From Hypericum androsaemum (lineage: Eukaryota; Streptophyta; Magnoliopsida; Malpighiales; Hypericaceae), in the NCBI GenBank assembly GCA_963995505.1, contig OZ023198.1, positions 2,852,001 to 2,916,000 of the forward strand: DNA of 64,000 bases, written 5' to 3'. The notes beneath the pieces were generated by a model. It had not been told where the DNA came from. It saw only the letters and a list, made by a program, of their open reading frames with translations, and searched no databases. Below are positions 14,411 through 26,606 of this stretch, in pieces. A program made the translations under genes and the position numbers. Each line of letters starts with the position of its first letter. Position 1 is the first letter of the stretch.

Positions 14411-15068
14411 GTCTAGGAACCAAAAACAAAGTGATGTTTTTTTTCTTTCTTGGTGGTGTTAGAAGAAATATGTTGCAATAGAAACACAATTGCCAGTTAA
14501 GTTGGTGTTGTCTTATCAATGGAGGTTCATTGGATATTCCAAAGTGGGGAGCGTGGACTATGGAAGACTCGGAGCTGAGTTCAAGTCACGGAGTCAACTT
14601 CCAACTTTGACGTAAAGGTGCCGTCCATTTTAGATAATTAAATTTCCCGCGTGGAAACCTTCGTTTACGTCCACTAGTCGATTTTGCTCTTAATCCACGT
14701 CAAAAGTCGAGCACAATCGAACCCGACACATGTGGACAGCTCTTTGAGCAGTACATGCTTCATTTACAAGCTTCGAACTTGGAACCTTGTCTAGAGTTAA
14801 CAATCCAATATCCACGTGGACCAACTCTGGTGACAATTAGAATGCCTTTCTGGCCATAAATAATCATTATTAATTTACATCGTTACACTGTAATCTCGGA
14901 CAGTCACTGGACCGACTGGATCACGAGCCGGGTAGTATACTGTAATCTAGTTATAATTAGACTGAATGCTCTTTTACAACGGAAGGTTAAAGAATGAACT
15001 AAAACTCTAGAGCAGAGTAGACGAACTGGTTCCTGTCGAAAAACATTCTGTGCTTTTAAAATAAGTCA
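14411..15068. other. Intergenic: Derlin upstream region and ceramide kinase 3' UTR
   Basis: No coding sequence was seen. The ~400 bp nearest Derlin are presumably its promoter, and the part next to 15069 is the 3' UTR of the ceramide kinase gene. Confidence 0.6.
14805..14819. promoter_or_regulatory. CCAAT plus CCACGTGG cluster upstream of Derlin
   Basis: CCAAT, two bases, then the palindrome CCACGTGG (a G-box) lie ~400 bp upstream of the Derlin ATG. Plant ER-stress response elements combine CCAAT and CACG for NF-Y and bZIP factors. Spacing and orientation here are not canonical, so a role in unfolded-protein-response control is only a suggestion. Confidence 0.35.
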
Positions 15069-18000
15069 CTAAACTTCAGGACCAGAAGCAAACAGGCTAA
15101 CAAGGCCTCGGAACACTTGTGCCGAGAGCTGTTGAGCAGGGAAGAGCTCGCCGTCCAGGTTCCAAATGCTCTCCTCGCCGAGGGACGTGAAAGTAAACGC
15201 TGAGGTCTGCAAGGAAGGAAAGGCGGAAGTAAAGACACGCGGACGAAATGGTTAGGATTTAGGCTAGAACATGAAGATGGAATTGAAAAAGCAGCAATCA
15301 AATGAGGAAAGGTAGTGATTAACCTTGTGATGCTCCACGAATTCGAAGTTTAAGGGCCTTCCTCCTCGCTTTGCAAGCTGTGTCAGGTGACTGTGGCATC
15401 AATGGAAAACGTCGAAGAGTTACAGCAATGTCGCAAGCTAAAATCGGAACATGATTATGGAAGGATGCAGTGCAAATTAGAAAAAGAAAACCCGGATGGA
15501 GAATAATGATAAGTGGACAATGGGGAATGCAGGGGGCAAAATACAAGCAAATTCACAGGAATTATGTCGTCCCTTATGTCGCATAGCAAAAGATTCTAAA
15601 CATGCACCGGTCAACAATTCTCTAAAAACATATGGAGGAGCAATGAAGAAGAGGATTCAGTTTCTTATACCATAGATAATATGCACGGGGGCAATCTCTA
15701 ATCAACAAAAGGTGCAGGAAACCATCCGAAAGATGTGCATCAGCCACCAAACCGTCAGGTGCTCTTTCATTTCGATTAGATATGATGGCGGCACCAACAC
15801 TGAGAAAGTTTCCTTTACATTTTCTCCATTTGTATCCTTCAGGGCGTGAAAAAGGTTTTGCACGTGATCGCTTGGACACATTTAGTGGATTCATGTTACA
15901 GACACCACAATTAGCACGGCAAATGGTTCTTTCTGCCTTATCTGGAATGCAAATCTCTTTCACCCTGCTAAGAAGAGATCCTTTCTCAACATTGGAATTT
16001 GATTTTTCTGATTCGTATTCCACATACGCTATTTCCGCCTCGTAAGACCTAGAGAAAAAGAAGTTATTTCAAGATCTTTTCAGAAAAGGTTATTACATCA
16101 TTTCTTTTACTAATATTGACCTCAGGAAGCAGAACTAAGGGATGATAGGAGCTCTCTAACTTATAAGGAAAGGCTGAGAAAAATCAGTACCTGTGTCTCA
16201 TAAAAACTTTCGTTCCTGCATAATCGTAGCGCTTGGGGCCCATCCAACGGTATTTTTCACTCTCTGTGATGACATCTCCATAAAATCCATATCTGTCAAC
16301 AATATGTGACTAGGTCAGGAAATAGATTACATAATACTGAAGTATAAGCTTAATATTTAGCCCCCGTTGAAGGAATACGAAGCAGTTCATTACAGAGACA
16401 TACTCATTTGCCATGCCAGTTCGAAGATAACAAACAACCATAAAGGAGGCTGCTATATGTGTTAATGTTTTCATACCCAACCTAAAATCTTAAGGCAATG
16501 GGTTGGTGGATTCCCGACACTTGGAAAGTTAGTCCAACCACTTGCAACTAACAATTTAGAAAATTCATTGGGCAGAAGTTTGCATAGGCTTTGACTTTAC
16601 TAACGTGCCATGAAAAGGAGTCGTGCGGAGGAAAAAAAGAAGCCATGGGATCAACCCGCTCTAATGCCATGTAAGAGTCTCCATGTCCTACCAAAAACTT
16701 TAAGATAATTAATAAGCAGAGTCTAATTTCATTATATAGATGGTATGCGTATGTCCTATAACCGATGTAAGATTCATACTCCAACACCACGCAATATGCA
16801 ATTATATAACATGCACTTTTAGCTAAATTTGGTTTCATATACACAACAAAAGACTGTTGACTTAAGATTCTGTGGCCAGAACCTGTCGGGCTATAACAAG
16901 TAAAACTCGAGTAGAAACAGGAAAGGATGAGAGAGATACAGCTGCCATCAGAAAATATGAGAAACTACCCAGCAAAAGAAGCTGCATAGCGTACACGAGG
17001 TTTGACTTCTGATGTAGCGGATGCCTTCCAACTCACTACTTGAGCGAGATCAAGGTGTAACCTCTTACCCAGAACAATGTGTAATGCTGATGTTACAGGA
17101 TCTCGAGCTCCAGTAGTACTGAAGAAAAAGTGGAAACGAGCTCTGAGTTTATCCGTCAAAAGAATCCAGGATTGAATAAACCCAGAATCCCAATATCATA
17201 TGCAAAGGAAATTTGTTTGAAAGCACACTGACAATACCACATGACTATAGCATCAGTTGACCCCGCAGGAATGATTCCAAACCGGAACTTCTCAAAAGAA
17301 AAATCAGCATCGTGGTCTGCTATGTGCCAGTTTACAAAAAGGTTTCATGAGCATCCATTTGGTACCATCAACAGTCGCACATATAAATGACTTGAAACAG
17401 CAACATCAGATCGTTCTTAGCTGCTGATCAATCATCAATTTATGGTTTAAGTAGCAATGAAAAGCCAGTCCGAGGGAAAACTAAATTGCCTCAGTTTGTC
17501 AAGTCGGAAGCTTGCTAACCTGAATCATGTGAGCCGTCTTCTATACCTGAAAATTAAGATGCGAGTGACATACATGATGCAAAAACAATTGGGCCAATGC
17601 AAGTGGTAACGCTAACATATTTTGTTAACATACTGAGATTTGTAACTCTATATCTGTTTTGAGTTGAACCCGGAAGGAGATGAAACTGATCCTCATTTTG
17701 ACCGGAGATTTCAGCATTGCCGCGCTCTGAGTCAGGAGCTGAAGCATCACTTTCATCGTAATGAACAAGATCTGATGGGCAAGGTGGGTAAGGAGCTTTA
17801 TGCCGTGAAAGAAGAAACCCATTAAGAAGCTCATTAAAGAAGCCATCGCCACCCTGGAACCATCATTATAAAAAAGAACTTTATAAGTATCAACACAAAG
17901 TGTTGAAATCTGACAGAGTTCAACATCATGACATGGTAATGATACAGACAACAGAAGAGAACTTGCATAAAACTTAGTCCTATGGAAAGCAAAGAGTTAT

Positions 18001-20276
18001 CATTGCCATCAACGGATCAAAGCCAGGTACAAGAGCATGCTTAACCTACAAGATTCCAACCTTCCGAGAACTCAATCCCAGCTTCCATTAGCACCTATAG
18101 CACACAGTTACGTTGCTAAAAAGGTTGGTATCATAAAGGTTTTCTTTTAGATGGATGATTGTGCAATGAATAGAAGAGAAAACGCCGTAGATACACTGGT
18201 AGATGAAAAGAGCATAGATGATTTCTGAACTTGGTCCACTCGGATGTAAAATATAAATGAGATCAATATCATGCACAAAGGCTTCCTGGTGCTTACAACA
18301 CATATGAAACCATCATACGAATTTAACTCGTCATTCGCAGTAGATGCCATCACATCAAATGCATGTCCTGCCCTCTGTGTCACAATCACCTGAGGAAGCC
18401 AAGGGAAAAATATGAACTTGGAATAATGTAGAAGACTTGGTAAACCTATAAATACTAGGGACATCACCAACTCCACCTGCAAAGAATCACAAGGATTCCA
18501 TGGATTACTACATTTTGTTATTCCATGATGTAGACGTGGTAACTGCCATTTAAGTCTTTGCAAGAGTTGCACCAATACAAGAAACATTCATGGTCTGAAT
18601 TGTCTGCATGACAACTGAGCAGCCCATTGCTTTTGAATGACAAGTACAAGTGCAATGAGTTGTGACAGAAATACAAGAACTTACATTTGTTTTGACTTTA
18701 GCATGTGAAAATATAGGAGACACAGACCCCCACGTCTTGTAGCCATTTGTTTTCCCACTTTTTGGATTAACAAAGACCTAGTCAGCAAGAAATTAAAGCT
18801 GCAATGTTATGTTTGCGGCAAAACTTATGCTTTCATCCACGGGAACATAAACCACTTCAAGAACAAACCATGAGGTTCTTCGGTCTTCCAAATTCTGACT
18901 TCAGAGAAGCATCAACTCGTTCAACCCAAGTTTGACATGTCTGTAAATCCTCGTGACCAAATATGCATGTGGACGGGACCAGAACACCTGGCTGGCTGGT
19001 AGACTTTTGGACACTGCGCAACATAAATCGATACATCTGTAGTAACTCATGAGAATAAATAATTATCCGTAACCTGCTATCAACTACAACAGCTGCAGAG
19101 ACATGAACAAACCTCATGCTTAGGAGAATCCCGACCTAAAAGACGCTTTCCAACTTTAAGAATATTTGGACCTCGAACTAAACCATAGTTGATGAACTCC
19201 ACAGAGTAGGTATCAGCAAGTTTGATCTTGGTAACAACATCTGGAAGAACTTTTAAGCCCAGACATGTCGATTGCCTCTGCAGAGAAGCCATAGGCAGTC
19301 AGGAATTAGACGATTGAGTTCCCACATTTTAACAATACAAATCAGAATGCTCAACAAAAAGAATAAAGCTCCAAACTTCTTGAGACATATAGCCAATACT
19401 ACAACCTCTCAATCATCGAACACCAAGCTCATGTCAAGGGTCATCGTCGAAACTAATCCAAGTCGCAAACCCACAATACTCAAAGCCATTAACTTTTAGT
19501 CATCAAAAGGAAAACCTACTCTTTGACATTAAAAATATAAAAATAACACGAACAACCTAGATAGATTTGATCAGCTCCCTTATTGGATCATCAAGCGGAA
19601 AATACTACCAAACGGGCACCTGAATTTCAGCCCCACGAGGAGGATACATCATACAATTTCAAAACTTTTTAACTAGGGATCGTAAATCCAACAACTTCTG
19701 TGCTTCTACACGCACACTACCAAAAGGGTACCTGAATTTAAGCCCTAGAAGGGATACACATCCAAACTTTCCAACTAGGGATCATAAACCTAAGGACGGT
19801 CGTGCTTCTACACATACAGGAAAAGTAAATTCTCGCATCATTACCAAAAGGGTACCTAAAATTCTGCCCACCAGGATCACATATCATGAAAAAATCCAAA
19901 CTTTTTAACAATGAATCATAAATCAAGCCACTCTTCTTGTGCTTCTAAACGGACGGGAAAAGTTAAAGCCACGATCTTGAACGGACTTGGGTTCACGTAA
20001 AGAGATCTTGGGTTCAAACCTCACCAATCCATTGAAAGAGCCGTCCCTAAATAGGTTAAGACAATTCTCGACTCTCGACGGAAAAAAACTACGATCTTGA
20101 AAAAAGTATCTCACCATTAGGGAGTCGTCGAGGGATTCCCAGGACAACCCATCTGGACGGAGGGTGGCAACAACCTCCCCAACCTTGTCCAAGTAAAGCT
20201 TCGTCTTCAAATACGGCGTCGCTTCGTCCCTTGGGGCGCTGGCGCTGGTGTTGTTCCCAACTTCATCATTTTCCAT
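15069..20276 (-). CDS. CERK: Ceramide kinase (ACD5-like)
   Basis: Thirteen exons: 20276-20115, 19277-19113, 19036-18869, 18777-18685, 18389-18297, 17853-17634, 17546-17520, 17319-17238, 17118-16969, 16292-16191, 16048-15671, 15390-15324, 15206-15069. They join in frame to 614 residues, about the length of plant ceramide kinases. The enzyme phosphorylates ceramide to ceramide-1-phosphate, and in Arabidopsis it restrains programmed cell death. Residues ~20-160 are the N-terminal PH-like region. The DAGK-type catalytic domain follows: VFVNPKSGKTNG (166-177), VTQRAGHAFDVM, GGDGFFNELLNG from 228, and AGSTDAIVMCTTGARDP. The ceramide-kinase Cys cluster CRANCGVC is at 464-471. The C-terminus FTFTSLGEESIWNLDGE...FASGPEV is family-typical. 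Exon 7 is a 27-nt microexon. At the exon 11/12 junction the codon reads TGT (Cys 547) where relatives have Trp in YLWHLT. Confidence 0.95.
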
Positions 20277-20466
20277 TCTAGAAAAAAAAAATGGAAGAGG
20301 TCCTTGAATGAATCTGCTTAGCTCGATCTTAGCGAAGCTTCATCCTCATCTTGGTTTTTATTTTAATCTAGAAACGATCTGGATTAATGGGGGACCCAAG
20401 ATTCAGGAATCCGGAAGCGGGTTTTCTTTGACAAGTCCTTAGAATTTTGTCGGATGGGGACAAGTG

Positions 20467-20476
20467 TTGTATATAT
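20467..20476 (-). promoter_or_regulatory. Candidate TATA box of ceramide kinase gene
   Basis: On the minus strand the sequence reads TTTATATATAC, about 190 bp upstream of the ATG at 20276. Composition and distance are plausible for a plant core promoter with a ~160-nt leader. There is no other support. Confidence 0.4.
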
Positions 20477-20539
20477 AAACAGCACCCTGGGTGGGACCAC
20501 AAAGACGAAATGGCCTTCTTTTTTGATGGTTTTTATCAA

Positions 20540-21109
20540 GGGATATGTTCACTTAACTACCCTGTAGTTTCGACAATTTTTATTTGTGCATTTTGTAGTT
20601 TTATTTTTTTTATTTTGGTGACGGAGGTTTCCGAATTAGACATTTTTGGTGACAAACACCTAACCAGAGTTAGTTTTTTCCTTGTTGTTATTTTTATAGT
20701 TATCCATGTCAGCGCCAAGTCATATTTCCCATCCCATGTGGCACCGCCGTGAAAAAGTTAAAAAATTCTCTACTTAAGACTCTATGTTTTACGTCATATT
20801 TTTTTCTGTTTTGGCTGACTTGGGAGATTAGGGATTTAGGATTAAAAAAATTTCAACCTTTCCACTTCAATATTCTAGAGAAATATGACGTGGCACTGAC
20901 ATGGCGCTTATGTAGATAACCATGGAAATGCCAATTGGAAAATAACTAACATTGGTTAAAAATTTATCACAAAAAATGTCAAATTTGAAAACCTCTGTCA
21001 CCAAAAATGTTAAATTTGAAAACTTCCGTCACCAAGATGAAAAAAGTAAAACTACAAAGTACTTAAATAAAAATGTCTGAAACTACAAAGTACTTAAATT
21101 AAAATATTC
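20540..21109. mobile_element. Mutator-like MITE (570 bp, 9-bp TSD)
   Basis: The ends GGGATATGTTC... and ...AAAATATTC are related inverted repeats. The left terminal ~90 bp (ACCCTGTAGTTTCGAC, TTTTGGTGACGG) recur in reverse at the right (TACTTTGTAGTTTCAGAC, CTTGGTGACGG). TTTTATCAA is duplicated exactly at 20531-20539 and 21110-21118. No coding capacity. It sits just upstream of the ceramide kinase promoter. Confidence 0.8.
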
Positions 21110-21118
21110 TTTTATCAA

Positions 21119-21859
21119 TGTTTAGAAAAAACGAATCCAACGACAACTCGAGATTCTTCATGTTTCTTGATTCACCTTGTCGAATTGGTTAGTTTATTTA
21201 TAGATTGGATCGAAGAATTTTAAAATAAGAATATATTAATTATATTTAGTATTAAAACATCAAATAATTATAAATATTAGTTAATTTTTCTTCATTAGTT
21301 ATAATTTACAAGCATTAAAAACATAATGTAATAATTTTTAATCAAATAAAATTTAAAAATACTATTTTCTAAACACACATTTTTTTTGTTAGACCAGCCG
21401 GTGTTACTGGTTGAACCACCATCTAGAGAACACTCCGATTTAGTCACGGGCATTTTTTGAAATCTTGTTTTTTATGGTTACTTCTCGCATTCTTACTTAC
21501 TTTAATTTTAAAATTATGTAATGTTTTTAAATTTTTAAAAAATTTATGTAATTGTTTGAAACTCATGTTGGTAAACGTCATGGATCATTTCCTATGGCAT
21601 TAAGTCTCAAGGAAGTGTTGTATTTCTTTTTCCAAATGTTAATACTTATTGGACGAGTGATTCATATGATCACAAAAACTACTAAATTTAATGAGCTAAA
21701 CTAAATTAGAATAACTCTTTGTCATTTGATCTAAACGCTCGGTAGTTGAGAAATGCTAGTATGGTTTAGGATATCAACAAGGTTGATTCTTACAATGAGT
21801 TATAGGCACAGCAAACAGAGAATAAACATGGACCCTTTCTTTCCCTGAGAGTTTCTACT
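21119..21859. other. Intergenic with degenerate repeat remains; asparaginase 3' flank
   Basis: No gene. An AT-rich stretch ends in GACCAGCCGGTG...ACTGGTTGAACC (about 21392-21418). It resembles the ends of the hAT-like family represented at 33266 and in decayed form near 35655 and 48520. Confidence 0.4.
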
Positions 21860-24358
21860 TCATGGAAATACGGTGAAAACCTGAACGTCATCCATCTCCG
21901 GACTCCTCACTGAGTACTGAAAAGTCCAACCATGACAAGCACCAGAATGCACGCCATTCTTGTTGACAGCGAAGACGGCTCCCACAAAGTCGGGGAACTT
22001 TTTCGCGATTCGAGATATGGCGTCCTTGGCAGCAACTCCAGGTTCCACTCCCAGTCTCATGCTCTCCACAACCTGATAGCTGCAAAAATAAGAGTTTAAG
22101 GTTGTCCAGGTAAAGAGATTTGCAGACAAGATATAGGACGACAGAGCGAGAATGCAGTGGTCACCGACGCTCTGAGCACGTAGAACTGACTTAAAGGCTA
22201 CATTACCATGGAAGAAAGCGCATCATTATGTCGCCGTCACCTGTTGCTCCGCAGGCACCAACTTCATCAATGGCATATGCTGATGAACCTGCAATTGGAC
22301 CATCTCCCACCCTACAACCAAAGGATATTTGAGAATGGCTATCCTTAATTTTCGTTCGCAATTAAAGAGGTTTCTACTTTCTAATTCTATCATCTGTCCA
22401 CTAGTGTTCCAACATACATAATTCCTTAATCTTGAGATGACTTTCGGGTAAGGCAAGTGAATTCAATTGGAAAAGATCTCTGGACAGAGAGTTCCTCCAG
22501 CTGCCTTACCCAAATTTTAATGGAATGGTGAAACTAGAAGCTGATTGCAGCAAGCAAGTGAGATGTACTCTTCTAAATTTCAGTAGCAGCCATCTACGAG
22601 ATACCACGATTAAACAGACCGAGCTTTTCGATTTTACCTTCCAGATATCTTAAAGGTGGCACCGTTAGTTGATGTGCCAACAGCAACATGTCCCATCTGC
22701 GCAGAAAACATTTTCTTGGTGAGCCATGTCTTCACCAGAAGAACGAATACCAAATTAATCTCATTGATCGGTCAACTTACTTTATCAATCGCAGCCATTG
22801 ATATTGTGTCATGGTTGTGAGGACCAACGAGTGATGACCTCGACTCCCTATCACCGACCAGATTGATTATGGAGCACTTTCCGTCTTTGACGTTCATGGT
22901 ATGAATTGGTTCGTAAGGTCCACAACCATTGACAGGGGAAACATTCTTCCAGAAATTGGGTTGGCAGCTGCTCGCTTTCCATTTAGTCCACTTCTCACGT
23001 GACTCTGAAGAACTAAGGTCCGTCGGCCCAGGTAATCCCATTGAAATAGCAAAGGCCGATGCCTTCTCTCCAACAAGCAGCGTGTGCTCCGTGTGTTGCA
23101 TGACTAACCTAGCAGCTCTAATGCCATCTTTCACAAACCGCATGGCAGCAACAGCTCCAACCTCCATCGTCACCTAGGCACATCCTTGGCAAAATGGATA
23201 ACCCAAATTCAACACCACCTCCAAATGAGAAAAATATCAAAACAACAACGATTAAAGACCCAAACTTTAGAATGGTAGCTACCCCATCCATGACGAGAGC
23301 ATCGATTGTGGTCTCCCCGTCCTCATCCGGACTTCCTCCAGGTCCAACTGCTCGTTCCAGAAACAAATGGGAGACCAGGATCAACATTCCCAGCAAAGTT
23401 CCCAGTTAGCATTCCAAATTAAACTTCATAACCATCTAACACAAATGAAAAAGCGTCCATCCAACTCAACAACCATACAATTATCCTTAAAGCCAGTTAC
23501 AAAGGTCAGCATTTGCCTCCATTGTATGGAGGAACCCCACCGATGTGATCCGTTCGATATTACTTTCTGATCTTAATGATGCATCCTCTAAAATGTCAAT
23601 TTTGAAAAATCAGTAAAGAAGGGTTAGTCCAGACACAAAGGGCAGAACAAATTTGCAACATCAATGAAGAGATTGTCTAAACCAAGAACCACTTAGATCA
23701 ACTGGTGAAGGCTTAGTTCTATTTTAACCAAGAGGCTCGAGTTCGAACCTTTGAGAACTCATCAGTGTTAAATACTTGTTGTTGTGAGAATTTTGTCACC
23801 TTTCAAAGGTCTCTCTCGGCTCATACCCGGATCCATCGGCACAATGGTATCCGGAAACTAGGTGGTCTAAACCAAAAATATATATATAAACCAAGAACCA
23901 CCCAATTACCCACAAAGCTAGCTATAACCATCACCATTTCTTAGTTCACACCCCTAGAGATTAAAGGCCCAAACTTTACCGGTGCCATCGCAGCGAAGCT
24001 CCTCACAAGCAGAGCAGCCCTCCACCACGGCGTCAACGGCGGAAAGCCCGCCGTCAACGGCCCGCCAGGCGGCTCTTACAGCCTCCTTGAACGGCCAGGT
24101 GCTAATCACTAAAGGGTACTTCCCGGAATCGTTCTTAAACCCATCTTCGTCTCCAGCTCCGGCAATCTAGCTCGTGACAAAGACAGATTGCGTCATCAAC
24201 AAGAACAAGAACCCACCCACATCGGAAATTGATCAAATTTCAAAAATTAAGAGCCGGAAGGGCAAAAAGCATCGAACTTGATTAGTTACCCGGTGCTGGG
24301 AAGAGGATAGGACCACGACCAGGAGTGTAATAATTGGTAGGCTTCTTGTTAACGCCAT
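21860..24358 (-). CDS. N4-(beta-N-acetylglucosaminyl)-L-asparaginase (glycosylasparaginase)
   Basis: Seven exons (24358-24290, 24166-23980, 23347-23283, 23173-22781, 22696-22638, 22311-22207, 22079-21860) give 365 residues. The start [19 protein letters not shown] is a signal peptide. The enzyme cleaves the GlcNAc-Asn bond left after N-glycoprotein breakdown, probably in vacuole or apoplast. It belongs to the Ntn hydrolases, made as a precursor that self-cleaves before the catalytic Thr. That site is visible as [15 protein letters not shown] with Thr 230, and the partner loops [20 protein letters not shown] and [15 protein letters not shown] are intact. The long alpha subunit and the sequence TWPF..AV.AAW favour glycosylasparaginase over the shorter plant L-asparaginases. 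A SINE lies in intron 2. A 2.5-kb foldback element begins 31 bp upstream of the ATG, which may alter expression. Confidence 0.93.
23693..23886 (+). mobile_element. tRNA-derived SINE in asparaginase intron 2
   Basis: A pol III A box TAGATCAACTGGT (about 23694-23706) resembles tRNA TAGCTCAGTTGGT, and a B box GAGTTCGAACC lies at 23739-23749. The element ends in an A/T-rich tail. A 15-bp direct repeat, TAAACCAAGAACCAC, flanks it at 23678-23692 and 23887-23901, as expected for target-primed insertion. It is antisense to the host gene. Confidence 0.85.
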
Positions 24359-24730
24359 GGGATAGCCGGAACTTGGACAGTGCAGAGAGGGTTTTTTTTA
24401 TCTTTGGTGTTACTATTCATAATATTTTGTCAAAAAGGAGTCCAATTTTAAAGTATTGCAGGAGTGGTGTCCACGTAGCATGGACGCCAAAAAAAGTCAG
24501 ATCTTGGTCCAAGATCCGACATCTTTCGTCGGATGACCAAGATCCGACTTTCTTTGGCGAATCTATCATCCGGCCAAAAAAGTCGGATCTTGGTCCAAGA
24601 TCCGACTTTTTTGGTCGGATCTTGGTAGATAAGATATCCGAAATCTTCAAAAAAATTTGGATGACCAAGATCCGACATAAAAAGTCGGATCTTGGCAAAA
24701 TAGACATGATATGCGTTTCGTCTTGGTGGT

Positions 24731-25533
24731 TAGGGGTGAGCATTCGGGATATCCCGATCCCGAATACCGAAAATCCCGAATACCGAAATTCGAAAAAAAT
24801 CCATCCCGATCCAGAACCAAAATAATTTCGGGATATCCTGAATACCGAATTAGAATTTCGGGATTATCCCAAAATCCCGAATTTCGCAAAAAAAAAATTA
24901 AACGAAACCCTAACTCCTAAATCAAAACCGCTTCAACCTCACCTCTTTTTTCCTTGAGAGTAACACCAACTCACAATCTATTGACATGCATCAACTTAAA
25001 TTAGACACAAACTCACAATCTATTGCAAAACCCCCAAAATACGAAACCATAAGTAAAAAAAAATCACTAATTAGAACAAGTCAAGAGAGGAGAGGAGAGG
25101 AGCGTGGTGGAAGAGGGCAGCTACGATGGTCGCCGGTCGCTATCTCGTGGTGGTGGCTTGCCGGAGTGGGTTAAAGAAGAAGAAAAATGGTTGATTTTCT
25201 TGTTGATTAAGAGAGAAGATGGGGAAAGAGGAAAGGAGAAGAGGGGGGAGAGAAAAAAGAGGGGGTGCTTGCGTTCTGTGAGGAAAGGAGAAAGGTGGAT
25301 TTTTTTGTTTATATATATAAGTTGGTAAAATTATATTTTGGTACTTCGGAATTTTTGGTATTACCGAAATAATACCGGTATATACCGAACCGATCCCGAA
25401 TACCGAAATTACCAAAATTTTCTCAAAAACCTTACCGAATTAACTCCCGAATACCAAATTCCCGATCCCGAACTCCCGAATACCGAAATAATTTCGGGAT
25501 ATCCCGAATACCGATCCCATTTGCTCACCCCTA
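24731..25533. mobile_element. Nested hAT-type element (803 bp, 8-bp TSD)
   Basis: The ends TAGGGGTGAGC and GCTCACCCCTA are perfect inverted repeats, flanked by TTGGTGGT at 24723-24730 and 25534-25541. Subterminal regions are dense in CCCGAATACCGAAA-type repeats. The middle has a purine-rich stretch (about 25080-25290) and no transposase. It splits the left arm of the foldback element and is therefore younger. Confidence 0.9.
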
Positions 25534-25541
25534 TTGGTGGT

Positions 25542-25725
25542 AGAAGGTGCCATTTTTTACTCAATGGTCATAGGTTTGATTCCTACTTCTTGCAATCTTG
25601 CTTTTAATTTTTACTATATTATATTAAATAAATTCAACTGTAAAAGTTAGACAAGTAATTTTTTATAGCCAAATTGGTTTAAGTTGTGGTCTTTGGACCT
25701 AAGGTCATAAGTTCAATAGTTGACT
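25542..25725 (+). other. Two tRNA-like pol III promoter modules, left foldback arm
   Basis: TAGCCAAATTGG (25666-25677) fits the A-box consensus and GTTCAATAG (about 25711) approximates a B box ~35 bp later. Just upstream is a second pair, TGGTAGAAGGTG and GGTTTGATTCC (about 25572). The complementary modules are better preserved in the right arm. These look like old tRNA or SINE fragments carried by the foldback element. Confidence 0.5.
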
Positions 25726-26119
25726 TCGATAATTTTTTTATCACTTCGTTTTACTAAATCATTCACCATAAGTTCAAAATTTTTATCACTTCGTTTTACT
25801 AAACCATTCACCATAATTTCAACACCGATCATTCACGAAGTGATTTAATATTCACCATAATTTTTAATATTCAACAAATTTGTTTTAGTATTAGTGAATG
25901 ATTTAATATTCACCATAATTTTTTTATCACTTCGTTATACTAAATCATTCACCATAATTTCGTTATACTAAATCATTCACCATAATTTCAACACCGATCA
26001 TTCACGAAGTGATTTAATGTTCACCATAATTTTTAATATTCACCATATTTAATAAAAAAATTTGTTTTAATATTAGTGAATGATTTAGTAAAACGAAGTG
26101 ATAAAAAAATTACCAAAGT

Positions 26120-26302
26120 TGAGTATTGAACCTGTGACCTTAGGTCTAAAAACCACAACTTAAACCAATTTGGCTATCAAGAATTATTTGTCTGATTAAT
26201 ACAATATAATATTTCTGTTGGATAGTAAAAATTAAAAGCAAGATTGTAAGAAGTAGGAATCGAACCTATGACCATTGAGTAAAAAATAGCACCTTCTACC
26301 AC
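26120..26302 (-). other. Two tRNA-like pol III promoter modules, right foldback arm
   Basis: On the minus strand: A box TAGCCAAATTGG (26176-26165) with B box GGTTCAATAC (about 26133-26123), and upstream TGGTAGAAGGTG with GGTTCGATTCC (about 26265-26255), a perfect B box. The spacing is tRNA-like. No full cloverleaf was verified, so these are not called tRNA genes. Confidence 0.5.
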
Positions 26303-26606
26303 CAAGACAAAACGCATGTTATGTCTATTTTACCAAGATCCGACGTATTATGTCGGATCTTGGTCATCCAAATTTTTTTGAAGATTTCGGCGGATATCTT
26401 ATCTACCAAGATCCGACCAAAAAAGTCGGATCTTGGACTTTTTTGGCCTGATGATAGATTCGCCAAAAAAAAAGTCAGATCTTGGTCATCCGACGAAAAA
26501 AGTCGAATCTTGGACCAAGATCCGACTTTTTTTGGCATCCGTGCCACGTGGACACCACTCCTACAATACTTTAAAATTGGACTCCTTTTTGACAAAATGT
26601 GCTGAA

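Noticed and set aside
25542..26302. Functional tRNA genes
   Set aside because: A and B boxes are present but no complete cloverleaf or anticodon arm was found, and they lie in mirrored transposon arms.
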